In this document: piece after piece, positions 34,814-46,835 of the stretch
Layout: each line of letters starts with the position of its first letter
Numbering within the stretch: the stretch's first letter is position 1
DNA from: Hermatobates lingyangjiaoensis
Lineage: Eukaryota > Arthropoda > Insecta > Hemiptera > Hermatobatidae
NCBI GenBank assembly: GCA_026182355.1
Contig: JAPFBL010000034.1
Coordinates: 1,496,501 to 1,560,500, forward strand
DNA length: 64,000 nt
Direction of reading: 5' to 3'
Program-made: the position numbers and the translations under genes
The notes under the pieces: model-generated
What the model was told of the DNA's origin: nothing
Seen by the model: only the letters and a program-made list of their open reading frames with translations
The model's database searches: none

Positions 34814-35085
34814 GAGTTCAAAATTCAATAAAAGTAACACACAGAGTAAGGAAATACACTTACAGACTCAAATTTTCGTGTAATACGTCTTCAGGAGAAA
34901 AGAGTAAGGGAGACCAAGCAAGTAATCCTACAACGTGCTTGGTTCCCTTTCATCTTTTTTCCTGAAGAAGGATTACCGAAAATTTTTGTCTGTAAGTGTG
35001 TTTCCTTACTCTGTGTGTTACTTTCTTGAATTTTGAACTCGTATTGTGTCCAGTTTGGATCGTGTTTCGTTTTATTAAGTGATAT

Positions 35086-35090
<5 letters not shown>
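34805..35090. repeat. Head-to-head inverted pair of T4 tails
   Basis: Minus core TCTTCAG at 34888-34894, plus core CTGAAGA at 34962-34968, with GTGCTTGGT-type 3' UTR between. The plus tail extends to TTGTGTCCAGTTTGGATCG and a TA tract at 35083-35128. Confidence 0.75.
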
Positions 35091-35129
<39 letters not shown>

Positions 35130-35130
<1 letters not shown>

Positions 35131-35430
35131 ATACTCTAAACCACAGCAAGAAATAAAAAAAAAATCTAAGATTATTCTTCATTTTTTAATATTTGAACGA
35201 GTTTTGAAAAAGATGTAAGTGACCAGTTTGTACAGATATATTTATACGTATTAATACAAACAAATACATACATATTCGTATATATGATTATAGTAGATGA
35301 CGTGAAGTTAAAAAATGGAAGAATAATAATTATCTGAAATATGTTTTTTTTAATATTCTATATTTTGCTCAGCCATACAGTTGCATCAGCAGGATTTTCT
35401 TAGATCATGTTTTTATTTTGGTCACCTAAA
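35130..35430. other. T1 remnant and AT-rich spacer
   Basis: 35134-35175 retains a diverged T1 end (AAACCACAGCAAGAAAT); the rest is featureless. Confidence 0.4.
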
Positions 35431-35439
35431 AAGAAGATG

Positions 35440-35790
35440 TTCTGGATTGCATTTTGAAAAGAGCTTCTCAGGTAGTTTAGTAGAAATGGTATTGTTCAGC
35501 GTCTAGGGATATCAGACAGCGTTAATAAGTTGAACCAGCTTCCTGGTAGAAAACGAAATGGAAGGGTTTCCCCGGTCACGTTCTACTCTCACGTGCGAAA
35601 AACTGCGAGCCCTGGGATCAGAGTCCTTACATTGCACCTATCCGGCTCAATCCAATTCCTTCAACAAGACGTGCCGACAAAAAAGATTATTACCACTAAA
35701 TGACCCCTTAATAATCAAACGGCGATAAGTCAGTGTCGTTGCTGATGGTATGGCTTCTATTGTCGTGAAAGCAAACAGACCGCTATTGCC
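35440..35790. other. GC-richer block, element of unknown type
   Basis: The composition differs sharply from its surroundings. No ORF or termini are recognised. GGTAGTTTAGTAGAAATGG has a faint A-box look, but no B box follows at tRNA-like spacing. Confidence 0.3.
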
Positions 35791-35919
35791 TTTTGCATTT
35801 TTATTTCCTCCTATCATATTAATCGCACTCTATTTGATTATTCATTTATAACAACACATTGCTATATATGCACGTAATTTACATATACATTAGTATTTTT
35901 TTTTCTTTATGAAACTTTG

Positions 35920-36690
35920 TTCTAGCGTCAAACAGTAAAACACCTTTAAGCCAATGTTCGTCTATAGTTATAGACACCTTCAGGGCTACATCAATACAAA
36001 AATTAATTACAGTACCACCAATAAAATGTATAAGTTACATTATTTACATGAAGATACATTAATTCCTAGATATTTTCCTATTACAAAAGAACTTTACATG
36101 ACCGTTGTATTCAAATCAAACTACTCTTAGCGACACTTTAACAAACGTTCGGTTGCACACTTTAATAACTCAAACATTTTTTTTCAAAACTTATGAAAAC
36201 TACATCAAAAAAGGAAACTGTAAGCTTCAAAAATATTATTTAATTACCAATTAATAAACTATATATTTTACTTAAGTTATCAGTATCGGTTTTTTCATTC
36301 CATGCCTTTTTTGATTTTTTAAATATGAATAATTTCTTGTATAAGCCTCTTAATTTTATTGTTTTTATAATCTATAATCTTTGTTGTTTTCACCAGTTTT
36401 TTAAATTTTTTTCTGAGTTGTCAAAATATGATATTAAATGTTCGATAAATTGTCGCTAAGAGCAGCACCGTAGTTTGATTTGCATATGACTTTCAAGTAC
36501 AGGTTTTTTGCAATAGGAAAGTATCAAGGCAGTAATGTATATTCATAAAAATAATGTAACATATTTATTTTTATGGTACTGTAATTAATTTCTGCATTGA
36601 TATAGCCTTGATGATATTTATAAATATAGACGAAGGTTTGGCTTAAAGGTGTTTTAATGTTTGACGCTAGACAAAAACTCGATAAGGAAA
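35920..36690. repeat. Long inverted pair of T9 tails
   Basis: The outer arms contain GCGTCAAAC and CACCTTTAAGCC, with minus core CTGAAGG at 35977-35983 and plus core TTGATGA at 36608-36614. Further matches (ATTCAAATCAAACTA near 36110, TAGTTTGATTTGCAT near 36472) show the arms continue inward, for about 750 bp in all. Confidence 0.65.
35952..35990 (-). ncRNA. Hammerhead-like ribozyme motif, family T9
   Basis: On minus: AGCC pairs with GGCT as helix I (4 bp), then CTGAAGG (A9 changed to G), one extra T, helix II GTCTATA/TATAGAC (35960-35975) and GAA. Helix III is poor (C15.1). The A9 change makes activity unlikely in this copy. Confidence 0.4.
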
Positions 36691-36819
36691 GAAAACTAGT
36701 GTTGAATATATGTAGTCGAGATAAACAAACAAAAGAGTCATATAAATTTACTGAATTGAGCATTTAGTAATTTATAAACATATATTCTAAATGTAATATA
36801 TGACTTACATCACTTATAT

Positions 36820-37240
36820 GATGTCGGCATATGCCATCATTAGAAAGGACTAGGAAGCCGCTTTCAGGGCGTACATCGACTCTATGTATTAAGGGAGACA
36901 TTGTATGTTAAGATTACGGTGAAATGTCTAACCTCATAGTACTATGAATTTCTTAGTTCGTAGCCTTGGCTATGAAACTGCAGCTCCTAAGAGGCTTAAA
37001 TGAAAATAAATCCACAGCTGGTGGATTTATCAAGTACTATCTTACTTTGCAGCATCATGGGCTATGAGACTACAACTACTAAGAGGCTCATGTGAATGTA
37101 AATCCACTACCATGCCAAGGCATTCAGGAGTAAGTGCTACTTACTGCGCAGCCTTGGCTAAGTAATCAGAGTTTCTAAGAAGCTCGCAAGAATAAATCAC
37201 CAGAAGCCATTCACACCAAAGTTGAAAGTGCTACTAAGAG
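36820..37240. repeat. Old tandem repeat, about 90-96 bp period
   Basis: Three diverged units start near 36960, 37050 and 37146, each with a GCAGC..TGGGCTA-like block, CTAAGAGGCT and AATAAATCCAC. GC-richer than the flanks; origin unknown. Confidence 0.5.
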
Positions 37241-37574
37241 GCTGGCAGAAATCAAAACGTTCACGGTTAAATATCGAGAGACTATTAAATAATTTTTCTG
37301 CCGTACTGATTCATATTAGCATGACTCAAAAGACACAGTGAACCGTTAGAAGCTCTACTAGTTCTGCATTGAGTCTCTCAATGTCTCTACCTTCAGCCAA
37401 ATAGGAACCTATTCAAGGCTTTTCTTACTTGCTCAGCTTGTTTGTTTTCCAACGCCCACACTTATAAGACTTTCGACCTTTTAGTGCTGTTCTAGGGGTG
37501 CAAATTGTGGTTGATTTATTATTTAGCATCTATTTTAGTAATGGGCGTGACACATTATCTGTTGATTTTAAATT

Positions 37575-37788
37575 GCAACGCCCTAAAGTTTGCTTAACTC
37601 AAGTGTATTAAGAGAAGGGATCTTTAACGCGTACATGACACTCTACAGTATCAAGACCAAAGGTTTAAAGTCCTCTCCGATAAACAATGGGCTCAGATTT
37701 CACCTTCACTTCCCACGTGGGTATCGAACCTCGGACCTTCCAGTTTAGAGGCGAGTATGTTAACTACTGAACTGACATGGCCCCCCTC
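37575..37788 (-). repeat. tRNA-derived SINE, copy S3 (3' truncated)
   Basis: On minus the head has GTCAGTTCAGTAGTTAAC (A box) and GAGGTTCGATACCC (B box), then GTGGGAAGTGAAGGTG and ATGTACGCGTTAAAGATCCC. The CCTAA end is missing. Confidence 0.7.
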
Positions 37789-37789
37789 T

Positions 37790-38465
37790 TATTTGTTCAG
37801 GGGCACCGCTTATAAAATAAGATCACTGTGCATCAGGATATATACTTCATGTAAGTCAAAAGTTTCTGTCATGTCCACCTAAACGACTTTGTTTATTAAA
37901 ACGCATGCAGTTCAGTTATTACTATGTTAAAATTGGATTAAGCCGCTCCTATAGGGATTCATTAGTAAAGAAATTGTATTGGTACACAGAACTCTATTTA
38001 TTTCAAACTAAATGCAAAATTAAATCAACTCATACTTCACATGCTTCATCCATCCTAATTGAACTAACTTCAAAAATGTACAGGGTATAAATAAATAATT
38101 AATTACAAACCAACTGTAATAATGCTTGAAAAGGACTGAACTCTGGATAATATATGTATATGAAAGCAAGTTGATGAAAACTGGAGTGATGTTGGGGAAT
38201 CATGTGGGATGTATTAGCAAAGAATATTGTGTTAACAATTCGGCTTAAAGTCCTTGAACCTTCTAAATTAAGTCGAAATATAAACCACATAGACATGCTC
38301 AAATATCTCGTCTGGTTTGCATAATAATTATTATCAATAACAATAATTAAAATAAAATACTTATGGATTATTATTATTATTATTATAACTTATTTTTTTC
38401 CTAGTATGAATAAATACAATTAACTAGTAATCAACTGCACAACTTTTGAGTGAATACAGAAAATG

Positions 38466-38515
<50 letters not shown>

Positions 38516-39430
38516 TAAATAAAATCGAGAAGAATTCTATTTAATTGTTTTTGGGAGACTGCATGTTGATGTAGCGATCAAAGAAAAGGAAACGGTAACT
38601 GCGTAGCGTTTGTAACTGCAGTGATTAACATCTTAAAAGCTTGAAACTTGGGAGTGCCCTTGCAGAACGTGCTACCATTCAAAACATCCCTGGACGAGAT
38701 AATTTATTCCCTCCATCTCTGTTTCTAAATCAACTGCTTCTATGAGTTTGTTGACTCCAAACAACGTATTCAACTCCTAGTTTTAAACATCATTATGTCA
38801 TATTTCAGTTAACAAAACGCTAAAATACATATTAATCACCATATTTAAATCGTAATTGCTAATATTATTGATAAAGAAGTTTGCAAGATTGATTTTTGTT
38901 GACAAGATATCTTAAATATTGTCATTTTTTTTGGAAATACTTGGCAACTGAATTTGAAATTGTTGTTTTCATCAAAATTGACGATGTTCTTGTTCATTCA
39001 TTCACATCTTCACTAGTTCTAATGATTTCTTACTTATAATCTAGTATCCATCAAATCGACAAGTAATAGTATTACAATATAACTGCTATTGCAAGTGAAT
39101 CCATAAGAAGAGCAGTTAAATCTTTTATTTTAATCCACATAAGATCTTATGTTGTTGGCTTAACAACAAAAGAGCTTATGTTGTTAACAATTCAATGTGT
39201 AGCAAGAGCTCCAAATGTCTCTTCTTCTGTAATCTTTCTTCTGCAATGAAACATGCAACAGCAAAATTAAAGAACCCTTCAAACATTACTTAATTTAGCA
39301 GATCATAATCGTTATAAAAATCAGCAGCAAAAAAAATGTGAAGACATTTATTTAGTCTGACATATTGAAGCCGTTTTAAAGATTGAATGGTTCTCGATTT
39401 TGATACATCAAACATTATTATTTCATCTTC
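37790..39430. other. Spacer with a long (TA)n tract
   Basis: (TA)n at 38469-38516 with no recognisable tail beside it. Otherwise nothing supported. Confidence 0.45.
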
Positions 39431-39437
39431 TGAACTG

Positions 39438-39765
39438 AGAGCGCCTGGTTAGATCAGTAGTAACGTCTTCACCTCTGAACTGGTAGATCCAGGGTTCAAT
39501 ACTCACTCTGGACCTCGATTTATTCACATGGTGGATTAAATAAATCTAAGCACGTAGTCCCCCGGAGAGGCGTTAAGCCGTCGGACCTGAGCCTGCGCTA
39601 TGTCAGGTACTGTTAAAGATCCCTACTTTAAATAAACTTGAAATAGGCAAAATTTAGGACTCCCAATGTAAAATTCTTTCTATGGTATCACAATGGACCA
39701 TAGTCCATAAATATTTCGTTTATGCGTGTTCCCTTGTGGAGAACTGCCTCTGCACCTAACCTAAT
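39438..39765 (+). repeat. tRNA-derived SINE, copy S4
   Basis: Head GCGCCTGGTTAGATCAGTAG (A box) and CAGGGTTCAATACTC (B box), body CTCGATTTATTCACATGG and GCAAAATTTAGGACTCC, end CACCTAACCTAA. Confidence 0.75.
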
Positions 39766-39769
39766 CTTC

Positions 39770-40750
39770 TGATCCGTTCTGCAATATTATTTTAAATAAG
39801 TTCATTCTACGCGTCTATAGTTTAGGTTTGTTTCTTTTGTACTGTATTTGTACAGGCAGAAGCAGACTGTTTTCTTAACACCCCATATTATGACTTTATT
39901 CTCTACTTTCCCAAAAGACGTAGAACAAATTAATGTTTCAAAACTACTTAGATATATTCATCTGCTATATAAAATAACTAAATTGTATTAGTTAAATAAA
40001 ATGTTCTATCAATTTGAAATGAACAGTCGTATTTCTGTATTGCGCGGTAAAGCCACTCTCTTATATGGATTAGCAAAAAGTGTGTTTGTGTAGTATTGCC
40101 TATGGCTTATATGATATAATTATGATGCCTTTAATATCCATAGTGGTTAGTATGACTTTATAAAAAGAAATATAAACATGATTAGATCAAATAATAAAAA
40201 TAACAAAACGTGACAAACTTACTTATTGCTTTAGAACGCATTCGATAAAATTAAAAGAAAGAAGAATAAAGATAGGAAAAACGGAATGAAAAAAGTTAAA
40301 TAATAAAAAATTTGTTTAAAAGGTAAAGTTTTGAATACGAATAGGATATATTTGTGTTAGTTCTTGTGAATGCAAATTTTAGACTGACTAAAGTTTAGAA
40401 GAAATAAATTAATAGTGTTTCGTGTTAATGCATAGATTGTTATTTAAGGGTTATCACTAAGCAATTTTTTTTTGCTTTTAACTTAATAAATAGCTTTGTT
40501 TCTAACTGGTGTTTATTTTTTCCTTGACTTTATTACACTGTATTATTTTTTCATTCAAAGCGACAGACAAATGACTGGTTTGCTATTTAATCAATACATC
40601 AAGCAGAATATTTAAAAAAAACATCCGTTTCGAACAATTACAACCTTCTCTTCCTACATTATTGGGTTTATGTTGATTATTTATAAATTTCATCTGACTA
40701 TTGTTTTATATACTAATGAAACTCAGATTTATATCTCATTAATAACTCAT
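39770..40750. other. AT-rich spacer, nothing recognised
   Basis: No supported feature. Confidence 0.45.
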
Positions 40751-40759
40751 AACTATAAT

Positions 40760-40860
40760 AACTCTGAGTCGGTTGGGATTTGACTGTGCTGAAGGCTGTT
40801 TGTTACGACTGAAAGACCTTAGGTATTTTTTCTCAGTTCATATTGTGGTTAAATGTTATA
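40760..40860 (+). repeat. Degenerate T1 tail
   Basis: GGTTGGGATTTGACTGTGCT, GAAGGCTGTTTGTTACGACT, GAAAGACCTTAG and TTCATATTGTGG. The core is lost. Confidence 0.5.
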
Positions 40861-40924
40861 TCTCTCTGTACGTCTTTTGAATTTATTATGTACAACCCAT
40901 GTGAAAATAGTGTGACTGTGTGAC

Positions 40925-41160
40925 TGAACAGATATATATATATATATATATATATATTCACTGATAAACCGAAATACGATCCAAACTGGACACAAACTTG
41001 CCGTTGCGCCTACAACGTGCTTGGTCTCCCATTCTCTTTTCTCCTGAAGACGGATTACCCGAAAATTTGAGTCTGTAAGTGTGTTTCCCTACTTTGTGTG
41101 TTGCTCTTTGTTAATCTCGAACTCGTATATTATATATATATATAATATATATATATATAT
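40925..41160. repeat. T4 pair, left arm reduced
   Basis: The left arm keeps only the extreme end CGAAATACGATCCAAACTGG. The plus arm is complete, with CTGAAGA at 41044-41050, the CGG/CCG hairpin and AAAATTTGAGTCTGTAAG. TA tracts lie on both sides. Confidence 0.7.
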
Positions 41161-41600
41161 ATTATAAAGATTTCACATAAACACGTGAAATAACAATCAA
41201 TGATCAAACCACAATAAGAAATGGGAAAACAAGACTAAGATCTTTCAACCGTAACAAGTGGTCTTCGTCATAGTCAAAAACCCAACTGATAGATTAGATG
41301 CAGAAAACATTTGGTGAGGCGTTGAGAAGAATGGGAGGGAAGAGTGGTATTTTAAAAGGATGAAAGCGTAGAAAGGGATGTTTCTTTCTGTCCAGAAAGG
41401 GATGTTTGGGGAAACAAAGGAGTACAGTAAGAAAGAGTAAAAAAACTATCCGCTAACTGCTTATAGAGTTGGTTGAGGAGGAACAGACTTACAGAGATAG
41501 TTCAGGAGATATAGTGTTGGAGATCTGGTCAAGAGGAAGTACTCATGGAGAGGTAGTTTTGAAGGAGTAGGCATAAACAGTGTTTGAAAAGACTACTACA
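41160..41600 (-). repeat. T1 copy extending into PLE 3' UTR
   Basis: From its tail end at 41165 through the core region (TCGTCAT at 41265-41271, so C3 is lost) it continues about 320 bp inward. AAGAGTGGTATTTTAAAAGG and AAAGGAGTACA match the 3' UTR of the PLE at 57150-57290. Confidence 0.7.
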
Positions 41601-41604
41601 AACT

Positions 41605-42725
41605 GAGTACTATAGGACTTAATTTTTTACTTTTTTAGTGTAAGGAAAAAAACAGATATTTTTAAGAATTTAAATAAAAAAGTTATTTTATTAATTATCT
41701 TGAGTAATAAGTTTTGACTGAACTACTCAGTGTAAAACTTTTGAACTCTCACAAAATTAAGTAACCTGGGTCAGTTCATAAAGCAGTTAATTGTCCTAGA
41801 CTAATGGCTCTGGCAAGTCGACGTACTAATTTCGTAAGAAAATTCGCTTCCTCAGAGTGATCCACTTCTACTGTCAATGATATGATGGCTAATGTTGTCT
41901 AATTCAAAGATAACTTCTTCTCGTACAAACGATGAACTTCTACGATTCCTAAGAGACAACAATGTGTTCCTAAACTTCGCCTTTGAAATTACTACAGCGA
42001 CTTCTTAGTGTGGGCTCCCACACGATTTCGTAGAACGATTCCCTTACTATGATACACCAAGACGACTTCCTCTATAAAGTTTTTTTGCGTGACCAAACAA
42101 ATGGGAAGTTTTCTTGCTCCAAAAATTGTCTCTTTCCTCCAGTTCTACAATAGAAACATAATAAACTCACAAGATTTACTCCCACTGAAGTGAGGAACCT
42201 CTGAATCCTTGATTGAACCGTTTAAATAGTTACAAATTGCCATAATTCATTTTTATTAAATTAGAATGAATAAAAAATAAACATTCAAAGTATTTTGAGG
42301 GTAGAATACTCACTGTTATAGAGATATTGTGTTACTCCAACTCTTAACCTTCTACGTACATGGAGTAAACTAACTGAAGTGCATTATTCTTGAAACTTCA
42401 TTTTTTCTTCTTGACCACTTGAGCTACAATATTGATTTGACTAATAACTGGCTATCAAGTGACGTATTTCTAATTGTAATTACTGTATTCACAATGAGAA
42501 GAAAGTTAGTAGTGTAATTAGGGAAGGGAAATATGTAAAAATAACTTAATGAATAATTTTAAGGGTGTTTAAATAATTTACTGCTCTGAAGAATTTAAAT
42601 AAACATAATTTCTATTTATAAAATTATAATTTCTTAATGTTCCTTACAACTTATTTTAATATACATAGTGTTTTTGTAATTCAGTAAGGATGATATTTCG
42701 ATGTTGTTTACTGCCAGTATGGAAT
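41605..42725. other. Spacer, nothing recognised
   Basis: 41780-42220 is slightly GC-richer, with no long ORF and no termini. Confidence 0.4.
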
Positions 42726-42729
42726 AAAA

Positions 42730-43260
42730 AAACAAAATTGGTTAGGAAAGCGATATAGTCCATTGTCCAAAGAAAGCCTCCATTGTATGGAGTTTATTCA
42801 ATTTAGTTATTGTTTGGGACAGAGGGAGGCGAAACAAAACGGAGCCTTATGCAAAGCTTATTGCAGTCGGCGATTCAATTTGAGGCCGGCATAATCACTT
42901 GTTATGGCTTAGGTTGCACCACTGCTCGGTCACATTGCAATTCCTAGGCCTCTCCTGTGTCTCTTCCTTCTGATGCTCAAAGCATCCAGTTATACAATAC
43001 TGCTTATTCCATACCACCAGTCTTCTATACCAGTCCGCAGAGTGTTCAGTAAGATATACTAGGCAATTACAAATCAGTTTTTACTGCCTGCTGAAAAACA
43101 TATTTTATTAGTCACTAGCTGTTATACTCAGCCAGGATGGTACTCTAGCTAGGGCGAACCGAGATGACCGCTTTGGGTTCCTTGCTTGTGGGGAGCCCGC
43201 AGTACGGTGGTAGTGACCTTGGACAAATGAGCTGTTCACTGGTTAATCTGCCATGCCACA
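42730..43260. other. GC-richer block of unknown origin
   Basis: The composition shift suggests an element or exon remnant, but no ORF over 60 codons, RNA boxes or inverted ends were found. Confidence 0.3.
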
Positions 43261-43311
43261 ACCGTTATTTTTATTTCTAATTTGTACACAATGTAACCAA
43301 CTAATTTATAT

Positions 43312-43505
43312 ATATAAAGATTTCACATAAACATATGAAATAACAATCAATGATAAAACCACAATATGAAATGGGAAAATAAGACTAAGATCTTTCAACT
43401 GTAACAAGCAGTCTTCGTCAGTCAAAAACCCAACTTAGGCTGACTCTGTTTGAGTTGGGTTTTTGACTCTGACGAAGACAGCTTGTTACGGTTGAAAGAT
43501 CTTTA
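43312..43505. repeat. Head-to-head inverted pair of T1 tails
   Basis: Minus core TCGTCAG at 43415-43421, plus core CTGACGA at 43469-43475, with GTTGGGTTTTTGACTC inner arms. The plus arm breaks off inside GAAAGATCTTTAG. Confidence 0.75.
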
Positions 43506-43509
43506 GTAC

Positions 43510-43655
43510 ATATGTATATTGAAGCTATTAGTTAGCTTCAGCTACTCTCGAAGGGATTACTTCTGCTCGATGACGATGAATGTCGAAATATCGCTGTGAG
43601 TCTTTTTTGTCTGTGTTTTTATGTTTTTCTCTTTCCTTGGTGAACTATATATATA
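43510..43655 (+). repeat. PLE 3' tail, family T11
   Basis: Matches the terminus of the PLE at 60650-63437: GTTAGCTTCAGCTACTC, TCGATGA (43567-43573), a GAC...GTC hairpin, GAAATATCGCTGTGAGTC and a TTTCTCTTTCC block before TA. Confidence 0.7.
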
Positions 43656-44925
43656 AATGATCAAACCACAATAAGAAATGAGAAAACAAGACTTATATAT
43701 ATATATATAATTTATGGTGGGGGAGGCCTCGCAGTGCTTGAGTTTCCCGAGCTTCCCACCTTCCTAGGGACGGCCCTGTAACCAGTTTTACTTTTATAGG
43801 ATATTTTGATAATTTGCAAACATACATCAATCCAGGCTACACTGAATGTTTTGAGGATGAGTTTTAAGTGAAAAGATTGGAGAATTCAGTTTTCCAATTT
43901 ATAATCACAATCTGTTTGCAGTTACTTTGTAGTTCTCATCGTTTAGGACAGCTCTAACTAGAAGAGAGTATGAAGCTCTTTTACTTGCTATTCTTATGGT
44001 ATCAATTTCTAGATGTTTCTTAAATTTCAGATTATGGTTTGAAGTGCTATTATTTTCTTACAATACTGTAATAGGAAGAGCAAACCACTGTGCACAGTTT
44101 TATGAAGAGATGATATTAACTTAGCTGTCAGAGGAATCTTCTGTACACACTTCTGTCTTCTAAAAGTTGTATTAAATACTAAAGGAATAGTGTTTAAGAA
44201 AGTAAATTTGGCTCTGTTATCAGCTTAAATAGAAGCTTTCATTAATCATGATCAATTAATTATTAATATTAATGGAAGAAAAAACAATGCAAGTGTACAT
44301 TTAAAGCCAGTAAACTTTGCAAGAATATTTATTTTATTAATTATAATGGCATATTCATCCGAAGTAAGATTCTATTTAATTTGAACAAACAAGCGGGATT
44401 TCATGACGATATGAATGGATGGTATTTGTAGATGAGCGCCTTTTCTCTAGGTGTAGGGAGATAGATCGATTCTTACTTGAAAGAATGGAAGAAAAACTTG
44501 GCTTTAGTGTTCAGCTAAAATCGGAATGTGACAGGATATGATAAACTAGACAGGAATTATGAATTAAACATAGAAATGAACGAATGGACATTAAAAAACT
44601 ATGGAGTTGAGTCTCATGAACAAGAGACATTTCGCCATAGCGACTGTCAAAAAGCCGATCACGATTTCTATGATACAGATTATTTATTTATATATATCTA
44701 ACAATTAGTATATATCTAATATAATTACAATAAATAATAGAAATATATTACATATTAATATACTATATTACTATGTATTATATAATAATATAGGGTATTA
44801 CTTGGAGATAAACGTATAATCAGTAATGAAAGGGATTGTCTAATCCATTCTCGCAATGATATTGAGCTGAGGTGAAAAAAAAAGAAAAAAGGTTGGGTTA
44901 ATTAAATTAATTTCAAAATACAAAG
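43655..44925. other. T1 fragment then AT-rich spacer
   Basis: 43656-43692 is a scrap of T1. The remainder has no recognised features. Confidence 0.4.
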
Positions 44926-44972
44926 TAAGAGAGAGAGAGAGAGACCAACGACCAAGGACCAACGAATATATC

Positions 44973-44990
44973 CGTGCACTATAGTGCACG
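44973..44990. repeat. 18-bp perfect palindrome
   Basis: CGTGCACTATAGTGCACG is its own reverse complement. It lies between two GA-rich tracts. Function unknown. Confidence 0.6.
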
Positions 44991-45164
44991 TCGTAACGAG
45001 CAGTTCCAGATCAGAGCCTTCTACTGCTTGATTACTGTTGCTACTATAACTTGGAATGTCAGTAGTTCGTGTCAGATATTAAGTTAGTCTGTACAGTAAT
45101 GATGTCGTATTCGCGGTCATGTGGTCTTGTTAGTCATGGTTTTCAATGTTTTTAGTCATGAGTT

Positions 45165-45209
45165 GGAAGAGGGAGAGAGAGAGAGGGAGGGAGAGAGAGA
45201 GGGAGAGAG

Positions 45210-45253
<44 letters not shown>

Positions 45254-45254
45254 A
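45165..45254. repeat. (GA)n microsatellite
   Basis: GA run with scattered GGAG interruptions. The Arg/Glu-rich ORFs across it are artefacts of the repeat. Confidence 0.9.
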
Positions 45255-45259
45255 GAAAA

Positions 45260-46390
45260 ATAGAGATATATATAAGGCATTATGCGATAAGGTCACTTCT
45301 GTTCTCTTACTACATCTATATTCCTCACCTATTCTGTGTTCAAAAATCTATCCTTTAAACGTCTTATATTTCGAGCAGGGTAAAAATTGATCATTTATTG
45401 GGAGGTTTTTTTATAATCTATAATTTTTTTATAAATGGTTGCTAAAATTGTATAAAAGATCAATACAAGAGAGTATAAAAGTACTAAGTCTGCACAGAAA
45501 GAAGTTGAAAATGAAAAAGTTTCGAATTTGATTAGGATGAGAACACCTTATCCCTGATGAATTCATGTGGGAGGATAGTGAATCTCATTAATAGGTGTAG
45601 ACCGCATACCTAACTATAGTTTATAATGTCCCTATTGATCTGTTTCAGTCCACCATTTGAAATGAATATTAATTTATTATTTTAAATTTTTTATTTGTTT
45701 TCTTTTCGAATAATACTAAAGTCATTTAAATAAATTATATCATTCACTTTGGAAAATATTATATCATCTCAAAAATAATACGAATAAAAATGATTGTAAA
45801 TTATAACTGATTATGAAATATGGAAAATTAGAGATTGACAAAGGAATTGAAGCGAATTGAATGAAGAGAGGAGTGTTTAGCAACAATAGCTAAGTTCCAG
45901 TTTACCTGAGAAGTGGGACTCATAATTGCAGTTTAACTTCTATTCAATCCTACTGCTCCTCTACTGTATTCAAGATACCCTTGAAAGCAGACGTTTAATC
46001 AATAGATGAAATGAAATTGAAGACCTTTCCATTTGATGAGTGATTCTTTTTTTCTTTTTTTTTTAAAAAAAACCCTTAGCAGAGATGGTGGCGTGTTTTG
46101 GAAGTTGGGAGTTTGGTCAGTTGAAGGTTGACAAACATGTTGACAGGCCTCCTCGAATGTGGCTGACAAGCAAGTCACAATTCTCTCGCCGACCCAATAC
46201 CGCCAACCCATTCAACTCGAACACACAATAACCCATCTGACATGGAATCGCTTTGCACTAGAAAAACATCTTTCAATACATTTTATTAAATCAATTGTGT
46301 TTCTTATTTCTTTTGTGTAATAGATATACGAGTATCTACGATTACACACAAACACACTCGCACACCGATTCTCCACACACACACAATATA
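45260..46390. other. Spacer, nothing recognised
   Basis: No supported gene or element. Confidence 0.45.
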
Positions 46391-46394
46391 ACTA

Positions 46395-46615
46395 TATATA
46401 TAAACACTTAAAATAAACTATAACACAAATAAAGAAAAATTACAAACACTTACTTTTCAATATTTCGACCATTATGACGGTCTTCCTCAGGAGAAGAAGT
46501 GAATTGACGGAGGACGACCGCCCTAACGGTCGAAATATTGACAAGTGAGTCTTTGTTATGTTTCTTTCTCTGAGTCACAGTTTATTTTAAGCGTAATCTG
46601 TTCTGTCAGTCCTCA
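46395..46615. repeat. Head-to-head inverted pair of T10 tails
   Basis: The minus arm has TTTCGACC, GACGGTCTTCCTCAGG (core TCCTCAG at 46484-46490). The plus arm has CGGAGGACGACCG, CGGTCGAAATATTG and GAGTCACAGTTTATTTTAAG. The two helix II sequences differ from each other but both pair. Confidence 0.7.
46508..46550 (+). ncRNA. Hammerhead-like ribozyme motif, family T10
   Basis: CGGAGGA (46508-46514, U4 changed to G), extra C46515, helix II GACCG (46516-46520) with CGGTC (46527-46531), GAAA (46532-46535), TATT, GACAAG. On the minus arm the core is intact CTGAGGA, with GACC/GGTC as helix II and an extra A. Confidence 0.45.
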
Positions 46616-46629
46616 ATTCGTTTAGCAGG

Positions 46630-46835
46630 TATATATATATCAATGATCAAACCACAATATGAAATGGGAAAAAAAGTCTAAGATCTTTCAACCGTAACAA
46701 GCGGTCTTCGTCAGAGTCAAAAACTCAACTGAGGGTTGGGTTTTTTGAGTCAGTTGGGTTTTTGACTCTGACAAATACCGCTGGTTACGTTTAAAAGATC
46801 TTAGTCTTTTTTCCCCATTTCATTGTGGTTTCATA
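46630..46835. repeat. Head-to-head inverted pair of T1 tails
   Basis: Minus core TCGTCAG at 46708-46714. The plus arm has GACTCTGACAAATACCG, a mutated core. The centre holds several GTTGGGTTTTT copies. Confidence 0.7.

Noticed and set aside
34219..35218. Several ORFs containing IYIYIYIY
   Set aside because: Read-through of TA tracts flanked by T3, T4 and T7 tails.
45121..45390. Arg/Glu-rich ORFs of 70-89 codons
   Set aside because: They are translations of the (GA)n microsatellite in two frames.
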